DNA from: Prostheceraeus crozeri
Taxonomy: Eukaryota > Platyhelminthes > Polycladida > Euryleptidae
Length of the DNA stretch: 64,000 bases
Assembly (NCBI GenBank): GCA_907163375.1
Contig: CAJQUW010006992.1
Coordinates: forward strand, 40,712 to 104,711
Reading direction: 5' to 3'
Shown here: positions 29,316 through 38,243 of the stretch, one piece after another
Position numbering within the stretch: position 1 is the stretch's first letter
Layout of the letters: the number at the start of each line of letters is the position of its first letter
Notes under the pieces: model-generated
Database searches by the model: none
Told to the model about the DNA's origin: nothing
Seen by the model: the letters and a program-made list of their open reading frames with translations, nothing else
Translations under genes and position numbers: made by a program

Positions 29316-30104
29316 ATGTCTTCGGCAGAACTAGAAAAAATTAATAAGCATTTAGAAAATTTAACCGAGATTTTAACCTCATCAAAATTTAGTACGACAT
29401 TAAAATTTATAACAACTATTTCATCCCATACCTGTCATTTAGATCCTATTATTCACTTAGAACAAGACAAACATTATGAAGTAGCACTAACTAGTTTTTC
29501 AACATTTAACACTATACAAAATATTATCAAAGATGTAAATGACCGATTTAAATATTCTAATGATCAAGGTAAAACTTGGAAAGAATTAACTTTTCTTCCT
29601 GGATCTTATGAAGTTGAATCGATTTCCAATGAAATAAAAAGACATTTAGGCATACAATTTAAAGACAAGAAACAATTACATTTCGCAGTTGAACCAGCAG
29701 TAAATAAATTTTCTCTTACTTTAGATGAAGATCATCAAGTTGATTTTAATATTGACAAATCTTTATCAAGACTCTTAGGATTTAAAAAGCAACTCTATAC
29801 ACAAGGTTTTCATATAAGTGAAAATATACCTAAAGTAACTGAAATAAATTCAATCAACGTTCAATGTGATATTATAGAAGGTGGTTATGTTAATGGAAAG
29901 CTGTCAAATAATATCTTCAGTTATCCAGCATTTACAGTTCCGATTGGTTACAGTTTGAATGTAATCCCAAAATCATTAATATATTTCCCTGTCACAAGAA
30001 AAACAATTAATTCAATTACAATTAGAATAACAGATGAGAAAGGAAAGGAAATAAATTTTGGAGGCGAAGAAATTATGATAGATCTTTTGGTTCGGGAGGT
30101 ATAA
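29316..30104 (+). CDS. Penton-like minor capsid protein, Polinton 2
   Basis: The protein has 262 residues, exactly the length of the Polinton 1 homologue, and is highly similar throughout (LEKINKHLENLTEILTSSKF, CDIIEGGYVNGK, SLIYFPVTRKTINS, INFGGEEIMIDLLVREV). It is the single jelly-roll vertex protein. The start follows TTAGTTAAAAA, and the ATPase gene begins 23 bp after its stop. It appears whole. Confidence 0.88.
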   Translation: MSSAELEKINKHLENLTEILTSSKFSTTLKFITTISSHTCHLDPIIHLEQDKHYEVALTSFSTFNTIQNIIKDVNDRFKYSNDQGKTWKELTFLPGSYEVESISNEIKRHLGIQFKDKKQLHFAVEPAVNKFSLTLDEDHQVDFNIDKSLSRLLGFKKQLYTQGFHISENIPKVTEINSINVQCDIIEGGYVNGKLSNNIFSYPAFTVPIGYSLNVIPKSLIYFPVTRKTINSITIRITDEKGKEINFGGEEIMIDLLVREV

Positions 30105-30127
30105 TTAAAAAAAATATTGTCTTAAAA

Positions 30128-30904
30128 ATGAGTGAAAGCAGTTGTGAAAAATATCCACTAAACAAGAAAGTGAAATTCAATCATCATCATAACTTGTCAA
30201 ATAAATTTTTATCAGTTATTTGTGGAAGATCAGGTTGTGGAAAAACATATCTATTATTTAAAATTCTCACGACACCCAAATTTTTGGATTATAACAATCT
30301 TATCATTTATACAACAACAGCAGAACAACCTATTTATCAATTTTTGAAACATGGTTTTGAAAATAATCTTACAAAATCAGCTATAGCTTCACTGTTTGAA
30401 GAATATGAAAAATCGGAGTATGAAGAAGAAATAAGTTCCTGGTGTGAAGAAGCAGCGAAAAGTAAACAACTAGTAGAACCCAATAGAAATAAACACATAT
30501 CGATACAATTAATAGATGATAGTGGCAATATGCAAGATCCTAGTAAACTAAATAAAACGAAAAAACATTGTGTGGTGTTTGATGATTGTGTTAATGACAG
30601 AAATCAGGCAGTGCAGAGAAATTATTTTACAAGAGGCAGACACAATAACTGTAGTGTCTTTTATTTGACACAAAGTATGTATTCATTAGATGGAAGTGTT
30701 ATTAGAAAGAATGCTAATATTTTTATGCTTTTCGAAATCAACCAAAGAAACCTAAGTGATTTGTTAAGAGACTTATGTATAAGAGATAAAGATGAATTTA
30801 AACAATCGTGTAACAATGCTTGGGCAAACGACTATGGTTTTATCACAGTCAATATTGATAAAAAAGTACATGATAGAGTTATCGAACATTTGTTCTTTGA
30901 CTAG
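30128..30904 (+). CDS. Genome-packaging ATPase, Polinton 2
   Basis: The protein has 258 residues. The P-loop CGRSGCGKTYLLF and Walker B HCVVFDDCV are followed by FTRGRHNNCSVFYLTQS, all shared with 10689-11456. It starts after TTGTCTTAAAA and converges on the polymerase, whose stop lies 39 bp away across a GC-rich palindromic spacer. It appears whole. A second, membrane-anchored ATPase is encoded in the same element at 35544-36746. Confidence 0.92.
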   Translation: MSESSCEKYPLNKKVKFNHHHNLSNKFLSVICGRSGCGKTYLLFKILTTPKFLDYNNLIIYTTTAEQPIYQFLKHGFENNLTKSAIASLFEEYEKSEYEEEISSWCEEAAKSKQLVEPNRNKHISIQLIDDSGNMQDPSKLNKTKKHCVVFDDCVNDRNQAVQRNYFTRGRHNNCSVFYLTQSMYSLDGSVIRKNANIFMLFEINQRNLSDLLRDLCIRDKDEFKQSCNNAWANDYGFITVNIDKKVHDRVIEHLFFD

Positions 30905-30933
30905 GCTTTGACTAGGCTTTGCCCCGACTAGGT
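30901..30933. repeat. Palindromic spacer between ATPase and polymerase genes
   Basis: GACTAGGCTTTG occurs twice, then GGCTTTGCCCC and GACTAGG. It sits exactly between convergent stops, where Polinton 1 has only AT-rich sequence. It could end transcription on both strands; this is unproven. Confidence 0.6.
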
Positions 30934-30943
30934 GTTAAAGAAA

Positions 30944-33900
30944 TTAAAAAGGTAAAGTAGTAATTCCATCAGGCAAAATCTTTCTTTTATCATCAAATGG
31001 ATCTAATGCCAATTTATGTTCCTCTTTTAAATACATTTTATGTTTCCTTGAATTAAGTCTATAATTACATGCTGCCTTTATTTCATTATTAAATAATGCA
31101 TTCTTATAATCTTGAAATGTTATTTGGTTAACCACCGATGCCTTTGAAATTCCTTTTAATGTTTTATGTGTTTTAACGGGCGAAGCCCTGGAAGACATCT
31201 CCGATGACCTAATATTACTAGTTGTATCATAACAGTAACATTTAGATTTAAGAAATACAGCTTCTGTTATGTACTCCTCATTTCCTTCTAATTCATCTTT
31301 CACTTTACATAAATCAGAAGGATGAATTATATCTTTTATTTTATCTATTTCTTTATCAAGTGAAGAATTAAATGGTATTGTTAATTCTAAGAAAACAGAA
31401 TCCGTATCGCTGAAGTGAAGTTTATAGTTTTCACCATAAGCAGGCGCTAAATAATCATATATAAAATTGAACATAAATAGTTTAGCTAGTTCTAATATAG
31501 TGAATCCTATAAAATTAAACTTATCATGTTTCACAATGCTTCTTCTTAGATGAACAGCACAAAGTTCATTACTGAATCTAGTAGTTCTTTTATATGTTGG
31601 TTTCCTAGTTAAATTTTGGAAACGATCTTTATTATAAACTATTTCTATGTTTTGTCTGTTACGTACATTCTCTAAAGTCTTTCCATAAAATGCGTTATTC
31701 ATTAATTTAAAGAATACGTTACCAAAGTCATCTTTATTTCTCTTAGCTATTTTACGTTTCTCTATATTAAATTCTATATAATTTTTTAACCACTTAGATT
31801 TCTTATATACTAATTTTCGGTGAATTTTAGTGAGAATCATTCCATGATCTAAATACCAATCTAACATCCTTCCTTCAATAACATATTTTTCTTTATCACT
31901 TTGAGTTAACATGAGTTTCTTGGTTGGTCTGTACTTTGGGGGGATTATGGTCTTTTGATAATCTGTAAAGTCGTCCATATTAGGTATTTTATTTTCAGGA
32001 CAGAACGGGAAATACTTTGTCGTATCTTTTAGTTCATCAGGGTACTTTAAGTCAACTTCATACACATATCCATATCCATCTTCAACAGTACGTTCATAAA
32101 CTAATTTGTCACACCACTCCATCTCACCTGTAGGCAATTCTTGTATCATACAAGAAGAATATAAACTATTAAAATCATAATATAACAAATAGTTCTCTCT
32201 CATAAACTCATCAATTGCATTTTCACGTTCTACTCCTTCCCGTTTCGTTCGAAAAATTTCTAATATCTTTTCTTTCTCCTCTAGTGACAAAGGTTTCATT
32301 ATTCCATATTCTTTTGGGTTTACTTTCTTGTTATAACATTTAACATATCTATTACCTAAAACTGATGAAACTCCACCTCTAATTCCAGATTCAAAAAATA
32401 ATAATTTATCATATGTATTTTCTTTATAATATTTCAACTGAACGGACTTTGTCCTAGAGCCATCGGCTTGAACACCAGTATGTTTAAGTCCTGCTAACCA
32501 TGTTAAACCTGGTGTAGAATAACAATAACATGGATCTATTCCATAATATTCGATACACATATCACGAAAGTTTTCAAATAGATCAGCTAGTATTAACACA
32601 TCTATCTGAAGATACTTCATTGTGTAATCGTACATGGTTCTACAATTTAACTCTTTCCAATTCTTCTGTGCTTCTGCATAATCTTCTTCTGATAGTTCAG
32701 ATTGTTTCAATGTTGTTTTAAATTTGTCACGTGAAGGAAGTTGTTGTTCTTCCATTATTTCATTTATCCTGTTTATAGCAGTCTTTGACTGTGAACCGTA
32801 GGTACTGTCTCCAGTTAAGTACTCATATGGAAATATGCCTTTAAGAGGACTCAAGTTATACTTATTTAATACTTTACATTGTTCAGGTTTTAATGTTTTA
32901 CCCATGGCTTCCAATGAATAAGGAGTGAAGAATCTAAATGCATCTAATATTCTAAAACAACCAAATTGCATAGAGAAGTATTCTTCTTCTGTTTTACACA
33001 GTATGTTTGTTCTTAATTGCTGTAATATTTTCGAAGAGAATAACTCTTTTATTATTAGATGGAAATCATACTTAGAACCATTATAGAAATATAAAGGAAC
33101 AAAGTTATATCTAAATTTATTTGCATTAAGATTACAAGAATTATGTGCTGCACCTCTATATAAACCATTTAGATGATCATGATCTTTTACTTTGTCAGTG
33201 ACTAATTCTTTACCACAGTAATAACAATTCTTTTCATTATTAAATTGTACTAATTGTTCAGACGTTAATGGAAGCATTGGTTTATTTGTTTTAAGCAATT
33301 GTGAAAAACGCTCCTGCAATTCTTCTATTGTGTTAACAAACTTTATAGCACTATCCTCGCCATAGTACTGGTAATATTCTGATTGAAACAAATTGGGATA
33401 ATTTGAATGAATGTACATTCCCCAACATAATGGTTTTTGTTCAAATAAATTATTGTTACATTTGTCTGTAATTTTAACATTATATGCTTCAAAATCACAA
33501 TATATTACAAATGGTACTTTGTTCTTATAGTGCCATTTGTTGTATTCTAAATAATCTTCTTTTGGAAACGTATTTCTGACTGCTTCATTTTGTTGACAAT
33601 TTACCAAGTGATTATTTAATGCTTGCTTGGTTCTAAAGCTCGTCATACATTGGAGACAAGGGAAATTAGTATGATCGGAAGTTTTTGTAAAAATAGAAAC
33701 ATCTTTACATAATATGTAATGACCTTGATAATATAGTATATTTGCTTGTGCCAGTTGTATTAAATGCTGTAACTGCTGTTGATACTGTTGTTGTAACTGC
33801 TGTTGATACTGTTGTTGTAACTGCTGTTGATACTGTTGTTGTAACATCTGTGACTGTTGTTGTAACATCTGTGACTGTTGTTGATATTGTTGTTGTAACA

Positions 33901-35080
33901 TCTGTAGCTGCTGTTGGTCTCCAGAAGTAACAGGACGACCTTTATAATTATTATGATTAATCATTATGGGCGTTAATGTCTTTTTAATTTCATATTTTTC
34001 AGTACATATTACAACGTCTTGATAAATAATATTATGGTGTATATAATTACCGCGTTCATTATATTGTATTTCTGTTTGACATAATCTTTTGTTACTTATA
34101 TAAAATTCTTTTACGTTTGCATAGACAGTGCCATTAATTGTAACATTACCAGTATTTAAGGGAGTAATATTACCCACAGAATTATACTTAACATTTAATT
34201 CAAACACATTTACTTCTATTAAATCTTTGTTCTTTTTATGAAACTTTTGTAGCTTATTATAATCATATGGAAATTCATTTAGTCCATCAGAAAGATCAAA
34301 ATCATATAAGTATTCTTCTTTATTATAATGACTTATTCTTTCTTTGTGATATTGCGCAGGATGTAAATGTGCTATAACACTCCACAGAAAACAATACTGA
34401 TCATCATTTTGAATGTTAATTATTTGTGGTGAACTGAAAGGTAGGGGTATGTAACTACCTCCAGTATTATTTTTATATTTATTAATTACTAATTTCTTAG
34501 ATATTACTTTAACAAGCTTCCAACCAGATTCACGCAATTGAGCTTCAAGTATAGCATCTTTTAATTTAATAATCATTATTTCAAATATAGGTTCTATATC
34601 CTCTACGTTATGAATTTCTTGTGTTTTACTGAAATGACCTTGTATTATTTCTTCAATATTTCCATCAGGCCCAGTCTTTGTGTATCGTACTTCTACATTC
34701 ATATAACATTTGAAAGATTTTCTAAATATGTTATAAAAGTTATATAGAATATCATAAAAGGTTTCATCGGTTTCTGCAGTTTCATCATACACATCATGTT
34801 CATCATTAAATAAAAACCTTACATCTACTTCAGGTTCATCTATTACACTAAAAACTTTTTTATATTCTGAATACGAATAATCATCAAATACTCTTTTGAC
34901 TTCTATATCAGTAGGTAATGTTTTTAGATAGTTTATATATTCATTCATTCTCGTTATATTACTTGTATCATGTCGTTCTACATTCTGTAAATGCATACGA
35001 CTATTTAAATGAGATTTATAACCTCTAGGCGTCTGTAACTGTTTGTTGCACAGGGTACAATATAGGTTACCTTCTTCCAT
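30944..35080 (-). CDS. Protein-primed-type DNA polymerase B, Polinton 2
   Basis: The protein has 1378 residues in one open frame. Parts in order are: C2H2 finger (LYCTLCNKQLQTPRG, residues ~6-30); domain with PLPFSSPQIINI and CFLWSVIAHLHP; Gln-rich repeat (~388-438); second finger FPCLQCMTSFR; exonuclease motif I IYCDFEAY (~528); Cys/His cluster CYYCGKEL, DHDHLNGLY (~617-650); YNGSKYDFHL (~666); YLQIDVLILADLFE (~825); polymerase motif A YYDFNSLYSSC (~967), B KLMNNAFYGK (~1125), C FSDTDSVF (~1224). It replicates the element, by family knowledge with protein priming at the terminal repeats. Three segments absent from the Polinton 1 enzyme coincide with mini-elements. The start ATG is the first in frame. 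Confidence 0.95.
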   Translation of the reverse strand: MEEGNLYCTLCNKQLQTPRGYKSHLNSRMHLQNVERHDTSNITRMNEYINYLKTLPTDIEVKRVFDDYSYSEYKKVFSVIDEPEVDVRFLFNDEHDVYDETAETDETFYDILYNFYNIFRKSFKCYMNVEVRYTKTGPDGNIEEIIQGHFSKTQEIHNVEDIEPIFEIMIIKLKDAILEAQLRESGWKLVKVISKKLVINKYKNNTGGSYIPLPFSSPQIINIQNDDQYCFLWSVIAHLHPAQYHKERISHYNKEEYLYDFDLSDGLNEFPYDYNKLQKFHKKNKDLIEVNVFELNVKYNSVGNITPLNTGNVTINGTVYANVKEFYISNKRLCQTEIQYNERGNYIHHNIIYQDVVICTEKYEIKKTLTPIMINHNNYKGRPVTSGDQQQLQMLQQQYQQQSQMLQQQSQMLQQQYQQQLQQQYQQQLQQQYQQQLQHLIQLAQANILYYQGHYILCKDVSIFTKTSDHTNFPCLQCMTSFRTKQALNNHLVNCQQNEAVRNTFPKEDYLEYNKWHYKNKVPFVIYCDFEAYNVKITDKCNNNLFEQKPLCWGMYIHSNYPNLFQSEYYQYYGEDSAIKFVNTIEELQERFSQLLKTNKPMLPLTSEQLVQFNNEKNCYYCGKELVTDKVKDHDHLNGLYRGAAHNSCNLNANKFRYNFVPLYFYNGSKYDFHLIIKELFSSKILQQLRTNILCKTEEEYFSMQFGCFRILDAFRFFTPYSLEAMGKTLKPEQCKVLNKYNLSPLKGIFPYEYLTGDSTYGSQSKTAINRINEIMEEQQLPSRDKFKTTLKQSELSEEDYAEAQKNWKELNCRTMYDYTMKYLQIDVLILADLFENFRDMCIEYYGIDPCYCYSTPGLTWLAGLKHTGVQADGSRTKSVQLKYYKENTYDKLLFFESGIRGGVSSVLGNRYVKCYNKKVNPKEYGIMKPLSLEEKEKILEIFRTKREGVERENAIDEFMRENYLLYYDFNSLYSSCMIQELPTGEMEWCDKLVYERTVEDGYGYVYEVDLKYPDELKDTTKYFPFCPENKIPNMDDFTDYQKTIIPPKYRPTKKLMLTQSDKEKYVIEGRMLDWYLDHGMILTKIHRKLVYKKSKWLKNYIEFNIEKRKIAKRNKDDFGNVFFKLMNNAFYGKTLENVRNRQNIEIVYNKDRFQNLTRKPTYKRTTRFSNELCAVHLRRSIVKHDKFNFIGFTILELAKLFMFNFIYDYLAPAYGENYKLHFSDTDSVFLELTIPFNSSLDKEIDKIKDIIHPSDLCKVKDELEGNEEYITEAVFLKSKCYCYDTTSNIRSSEMSSRASPVKTHKTLKGISKASVVNQITFQDYKNALFNNEIKAACNYRLNSRKHKMYLKEEHKLALDPFDDKRKILPDGITTLPF
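31176..31194. repeat. Palindromic mini-element copy in the Polinton 2 polymerase
   Basis: ACGGGCGAAGCCCTGGAAG encodes, on the minus strand, part of RSSEMSSRASPV. Polinton 1 runs directly from NNIK to THKTLKG without it. Confidence 0.8.
32442..32475. repeat. Palindromic mini-element copy in the Polinton 2 polymerase
   Basis: GGACTTTGTCC is a perfect hairpin followed by TAGAGCCATCGGCTTG. It encodes VQADGSRTKSVQ; the Polinton 1 enzyme has only NVK at this place. Confidence 0.8.
32776..32810. repeat. Palindromic mini-element copy in the Polinton 2 polymerase
   Basis: CAGTCTTTGACTG is a perfect hairpin, followed by GAACCGTAGGTAC. It encodes the STYGSQSKTAINR segment, where the Polinton 1 enzyme has only FNSVN. 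Confidence 0.75.
33765..33915. repeat. Gln-codon tandem repeat in the polymerase gene
   Basis: The word AACTGCTGTTGATACTGTTG and close variants repeat about six times. The coding strand gives LQQQYQQQ and MLQQQSQ runs. In Polinton 1 a longer, less repetitive Gln/Glu coiled coil stands at the same point between the first domain and the second finger. Confidence 0.85.
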
Positions 35081-35160
35081 TTTACCTTTTTTTAAATAAA
35101 AATTTATGTTTTACTTTTTTATAAAAAAAATTTATGTTTTACACAAAAACCTCGATTTCA

Positions 35161-35523
35161 TCAACTGCATCTTCGATGCTGAGGCGCAAAGCGTTGTCTT
35201 TGTTTGTTATACACAGGAATATTTAATTCATTTAATGTCTCTAGATCGTAAGCTGTTAAATGTTCTTTCTTAACCAACCACCATAAATTATTATACGCTA
35301 AGAATACTCTGAAACTTCGTAGACACGGTGGTAAGTATCCATTTTTCATATGTGGTTTTAAACCGTGTTTTATTTTGTAGTCCTTAACGAACTCTATGTA
35401 TTTATGATGATAATGAAATTTAACTTCTTTCTTGGAATTTATAGGATTTATAGGATGATGATAATCTGTTAACACTGGTATGTGTTTGATGATATACTGA
35501 CTATAGTCATTATGTTTAGGCAT
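35161..35523 (-). CDS. Small protein of the Polinton 2 cassette (unknown)
   Basis: The protein has 120 residues: MPKHNDYSQYIIKHIP at the head, a His-rich patch (KFHYHHKYIEFVKDYK), aromatic LPPCLRSFRVFLAYNNLWWL, then LTAYDLETLNELNIPVY and a basic end. It starts after an A/T run, as the other genes do, and lies between the polymerase and the membrane ATPase on the same strand. It has no counterpart in Polinton 1. The function is not recognised. Confidence 0.65.
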   Translation of the reverse strand: MPKHNDYSQYIIKHIPVLTDYHHPINPINSKKEVKFHYHHKYIEFVKDYKIKHGLKPHMKNGYLPPCLRSFRVFLAYNNLWWLVKKEHLTAYDLETLNELNIPVYNKQRQRFAPQHRRCS

Positions 35524-35543
35524 ATTTTTTTTTAAAAAAAAAT

Positions 35544-36746
35544 TTACATATTATTAAACTCATTTAATATTGGTTTTATGTCACTCAATGTACTTTTGGC
35601 ATCACTGACTAGAGGGTGTACATTTTTTAGTACATCACGGAAATCATTAATGCCTGTTCTAATAACATCTAGTGTATCTCTATTCTCTAATCGTTCAGGG
35701 GTTTTAATTTTTAACACATTATTCAGATAATGATCGAAATAGAAATAAAATGTTTCGGGTATGATTGTTAGTGGTTCAAGTGATTCGTTTTCTAGAAAAA
35801 TTGTTATTTCTTCTATATTATGTGGCGACAAGTTCTTAGCACTTGCGTAGAGACTAATGTCAAAATCTGTTGCATTACTATAAAAATCATGCTCAGTATC
35901 CAATAGTATATTTAGATCGCTATCATACACTTGCATTTGATTCAAAATAGTATCAACCCGTATTATACCGTACTTAACATGTACATATTTAGCTAAGGGT
36001 AAAGTTAGTTTATAATTTTTCTTGATATCCTCAAAGAATGCTGCATTATTTTGAGTAGTTGTATAAAAGGTTTCCACATTTTCTCTAATCTTATTATCCA
36101 CGTCACAGGCTTTATGAGCTAATACTACAATTTGTATATGATGGTGACGGCCTTTTGTAAATATTTCTGATATGTTCTTTTGCTTCACTAAACTAGCTAC
36201 ATCATCTAACACTAGTAAAGACTTTTGCGTGTATGTCCCAGCAAAAGTACTCATATCTTCTAACATACATAAATCTTTTTCGTTATAAACATTTGTATAT
36301 CCTTGCCATTCATCTTCCTGTAGACAAAACACATGTACATTAGTTTCATTAGGATAATGATCATTTATATACTTTCTAAGAAACGTAGTCTTTCCACTTG
36401 CTGTTTTGCCATATATTATAAAATGTAAGCTCTCTTGTGTAACACGCCCTTTAGGTTTCTCTACGTCACGAGTAACTGGTCTCCAGCCTTTAAAGGTTTT
36501 TATTTGTTCTTTATAAAATGCAACCTTCGTTTGTTCTGCTGTTTGTAAGAACCCTAACCAATTTATAAAACAATAAATAAGATAAATAAGAACACATATA
36601 ATAATAATTTTCACACAATGAAATTTTAGAAACCCAAAGAAACGACCGAGATCTGAATTTTCTGAAAATAAAGATTGCTCTTCATTATATTGATTGCGTG
36701 GATTGATGATCGTGGGAATTTCGGAATACGATTTTTCTATATTCAT
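35544..36746 (-). CDS. Membrane-anchored P-loop ATPase (second ATPase)
   Basis: The protein has 400 residues. One membrane segment lies at residues ~44-66 (VKIIIICVLIYLIYCFINWL), then a P-loop GKTASGKTTFL at 113-123, a Walker B LLVLDDVA at 177-184, and FTKGRHHHIQIVVLAHKA. That last block resembles the FTRGRHNN-VFYLTQS block of the packaging ATPase in the same element. The carboxyl third is α-helical without known motifs. It appears to be a diverged paralogue of the packaging ATPase (FtsK/HerA-like fold) tied to a membrane; this is inference. It is absent from Polinton 1. The start follows AAAAAAAGTAAAAAAA. It appears whole. Confidence 0.82.
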   Translation of the reverse strand: MNIEKSYSEIPTIINPRNQYNEEQSLFSENSDLGRFFGFLKFHCVKIIIICVLIYLIYCFINWLGFLQTAEQTKVAFYKEQIKTFKGWRPVTRDVEKPKGRVTQESLHFIIYGKTASGKTTFLRKYINDHYPNETNVHVFCLQEDEWQGYTNVYNEKDLCMLEDMSTFAGTYTQKSLLVLDDVASLVKQKNISEIFTKGRHHHIQIVVLAHKACDVDNKIRENVETFYTTTQNNAAFFEDIKKNYKLTLPLAKYVHVKYGIIRVDTILNQMQVYDSDLNILLDTEHDFYSNATDFDISLYASAKNLSPHNIEEITIFLENESLEPLTIIPETFYFYFDHYLNNVLKIKTPERLENRDTLDVIRTGINDFRDVLKNVHPLVSDAKSTLSDIKPILNEFNNM

Positions 36747-36791
36747 TTTTTTTACTTTTTTTATACGAAAAATGTTTCAAACTCTCTCAAC

Positions 36792-36958
36792 TAGTCCGAC
36801 ACTCTCTTGAGCAACTGTAATAGTCCGGTGCTCTCTTGAGTGTTTGACCTCTGTAGGACTTCCGGACTACTACGGACTATTGAGTCCGGGGCTCAAATGA
36901 AGAAAAAACACTCAAAAGAGCACCGGACTATTACGGAAGCTCAAGAGAGTGTCGGACT
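36792..36958. repeat. Long imperfect palindrome between cassette genes
   Basis: The arm 36792-36845 (TAGTCCGACACTCTCTTGAG, then AGTCCGGTGCTCTCTTGAG) returns inverted at 36906-36958. The spacer is GC-rich and itself carries CCGGACTACTACGGACTATT. The words GTCCGG and CTCTTGAG occur several times. It could form a cruciform. It may be a small insertion, a regulatory site or a replication signal. Confidence 0.8.
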
Positions 36959-36977
36959 ACTACGGATATAAAATTAA

Positions 36978-37349
36978 TTAAATCATGCAAATTGCTGCAT
37001 GTCGTGAGAAGTTTCTCTCCAACAGAACTTTATTACACTTGTTACATCTCACTTGTGTTTTTAAACATTCTTTACACCGGTATTTACTATCATAAAATTC
37101 TGTTTTGGGCTTAACTATTTGACAATTAGTGCATTTTCGTGTACTAATAGCACATGAATTAGAATGATTCAAGAAACCTTGACTAGTAAAAAACTTATTA
37201 CAATTCGAACATTGTCTATCTTTTACTTTTGGTTGTGGTGGTGATTGACATGTTTTTTGGTGACGCATAAAGTTCTTAGATGTTACACTTTTTCCACAAT
37301 CACTACATGTTCTCATATGTTTATTTAATGATGAATTGTTGGTTAACAT
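36978..37349 (-). CDS. Multi-zinc-finger protein of the Polinton 2 cassette
   Basis: The protein has 123 residues from the ATG at 37349 (MLTNNSSLNKHMRTC); an upstream in-frame ATG at 37418 would overlap the divergent fibre-like gene and is less likely. Fingers are CSDCGKSVTSKNFMRHQKTC, CSNCNKFFTSQGFLNH, CTNCQIVKPKTEF with CKEC, and CNKCNKVLLERNFSRH. All are C-x2-C … H-x3/4-H/C types. DNA or RNA binding, for example transcription control, is the natural guess. It is transcribed away from the fibre-like gene and has no counterpart in Polinton 1. Confidence 0.75.
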   Translation of the reverse strand: MLTNNSSLNKHMRTCSDCGKSVTSKNFMRHQKTCQSPPQPKVKDRQCSNCNKFFTSQGFLNHSNSCAISTRKCTNCQIVKPKTEFYDSKYRCKECLKTQVRCNKCNKVLLERNFSRHAAICMI

Positions 37350-37381
37350 ATTTTTAACAGAAAAAAATAATCTAGAAAAAA

Positions 37382-38197
37382 ATGATGTTAACAAATGTTG
37401 GCGGGTGTGCTTACACACCGAATAATCAAGAATCAGAAATAGAACTAGACAACTATATCATGAAAACTGGAGACATTTTAACAGGTCCGTTACATCTTTC
37501 TATTCTTCCACAACAAAGTACTGAGTTAGCAAATAAAGAATATGTTGATAAACAGTTCGATAGAATTGTGTCACTGCTCTCTCCACTAACGAAAGAAACC
37601 AAGCTTCTAAAGCAGAATGATGAAAGACTGCAAGAAAAGCTAACAGACCTAAGTAGCAAACATGGAAATCTAGAAGCAGATATAGTAAAACTTCATAAAA
37701 AAATAACAGAACATTCAAAACTTGTGATCCTGTTATCACTAAATTTAAAGTCTGCCATTGCAAAGAATACAAAACAAAATATACAACTGAAAGAAGAGTT
37801 AGAAAAAGTAAGCGAAAAGAATCGGAAATTATTACAGCACTTACAACAGCTGCAATCCACATTCCAAAAAAGTGTTGGTGAATTAAGTAGCCGTATCACA
37901 CAACAAGTAAAGCAAATGAACAGAATGATAAATGAAGTTAAAGCACTTAAACAAAAGGTTAGTGAATTGAAGACCCTTAAAACGAATTTAGATAAAGGAA
38001 ATAAGGAACAGTTGAATGCTATTAAAGTTCAATTGGCCGCTCTTAAAACAGAAGTAAAGAAAAGTGAGAAAAAAATAGAAGTAAATGAAAAAGAAATTAA
38101 AGTACATCACACGCTGCTTGACGCAATAGATAAAGTGCAACAGGCAATTAATAAAGTTACCGCGAAGTTGTTGTCCATACACAAACGTAAATCTTAA
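37382..38197 (+). CDS. Coiled-coil fibre-like protein, Polinton 2
   Basis: The protein has 271 residues. Head NVGGCAYTPNNQ, then YIMKTGDILTGPLHLS and NKEYVDKQFD, the same tail-fibre-type motif as in Polinton 1. A long coiled coil follows (LQEKLTDLSSKHGNLEADI; LKQKVSELKTL) and an almost identical end, VHHTLLDAIDKVQQAINKV with HKRKS. The coiled-coil middle differs in length and sequence from Polinton 1 while both ends are conserved. That suits a shaft of adjustable length. A spike or fibre role is inferred. It appears whole. Confidence 0.82.
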   Translation: MMLTNVGGCAYTPNNQESEIELDNYIMKTGDILTGPLHLSILPQQSTELANKEYVDKQFDRIVSLLSPLTKETKLLKQNDERLQEKLTDLSSKHGNLEADIVKLHKKITEHSKLVILLSLNLKSAIAKNTKQNIQLKEELEKVSEKNRKLLQHLQQLQSTFQKSVGELSSRITQQVKQMNRMINEVKALKQKVSELKTLKTNLDKGNKEQLNAIKVQLAALKTEVKKSEKKIEVNEKEIKVHHTLLDAIDKVQQAINKVTAKLLSIHKRKS

Positions 38198-38222
38198 TAG
38201 AATTTAGCCGATCGGTCCAAAA
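38195..38222. repeat. Short palindromic words after the fibre-like gene
   Basis: TTTAGCCGATCGGTCC contains CCGATCGG. It is placed just past the stop, like the related cluster after the major capsid gene. Confidence 0.4.
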
Positions 38223-38243
38223 GTCAAATTTAAGCTTAAAAAA

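Noticed and set aside
33742-33930. Plus-strand frame with TVVVTAVD repeats
   Set aside because: It is antisense to the Gln-codon repeat in the Polinton 2 polymerase.
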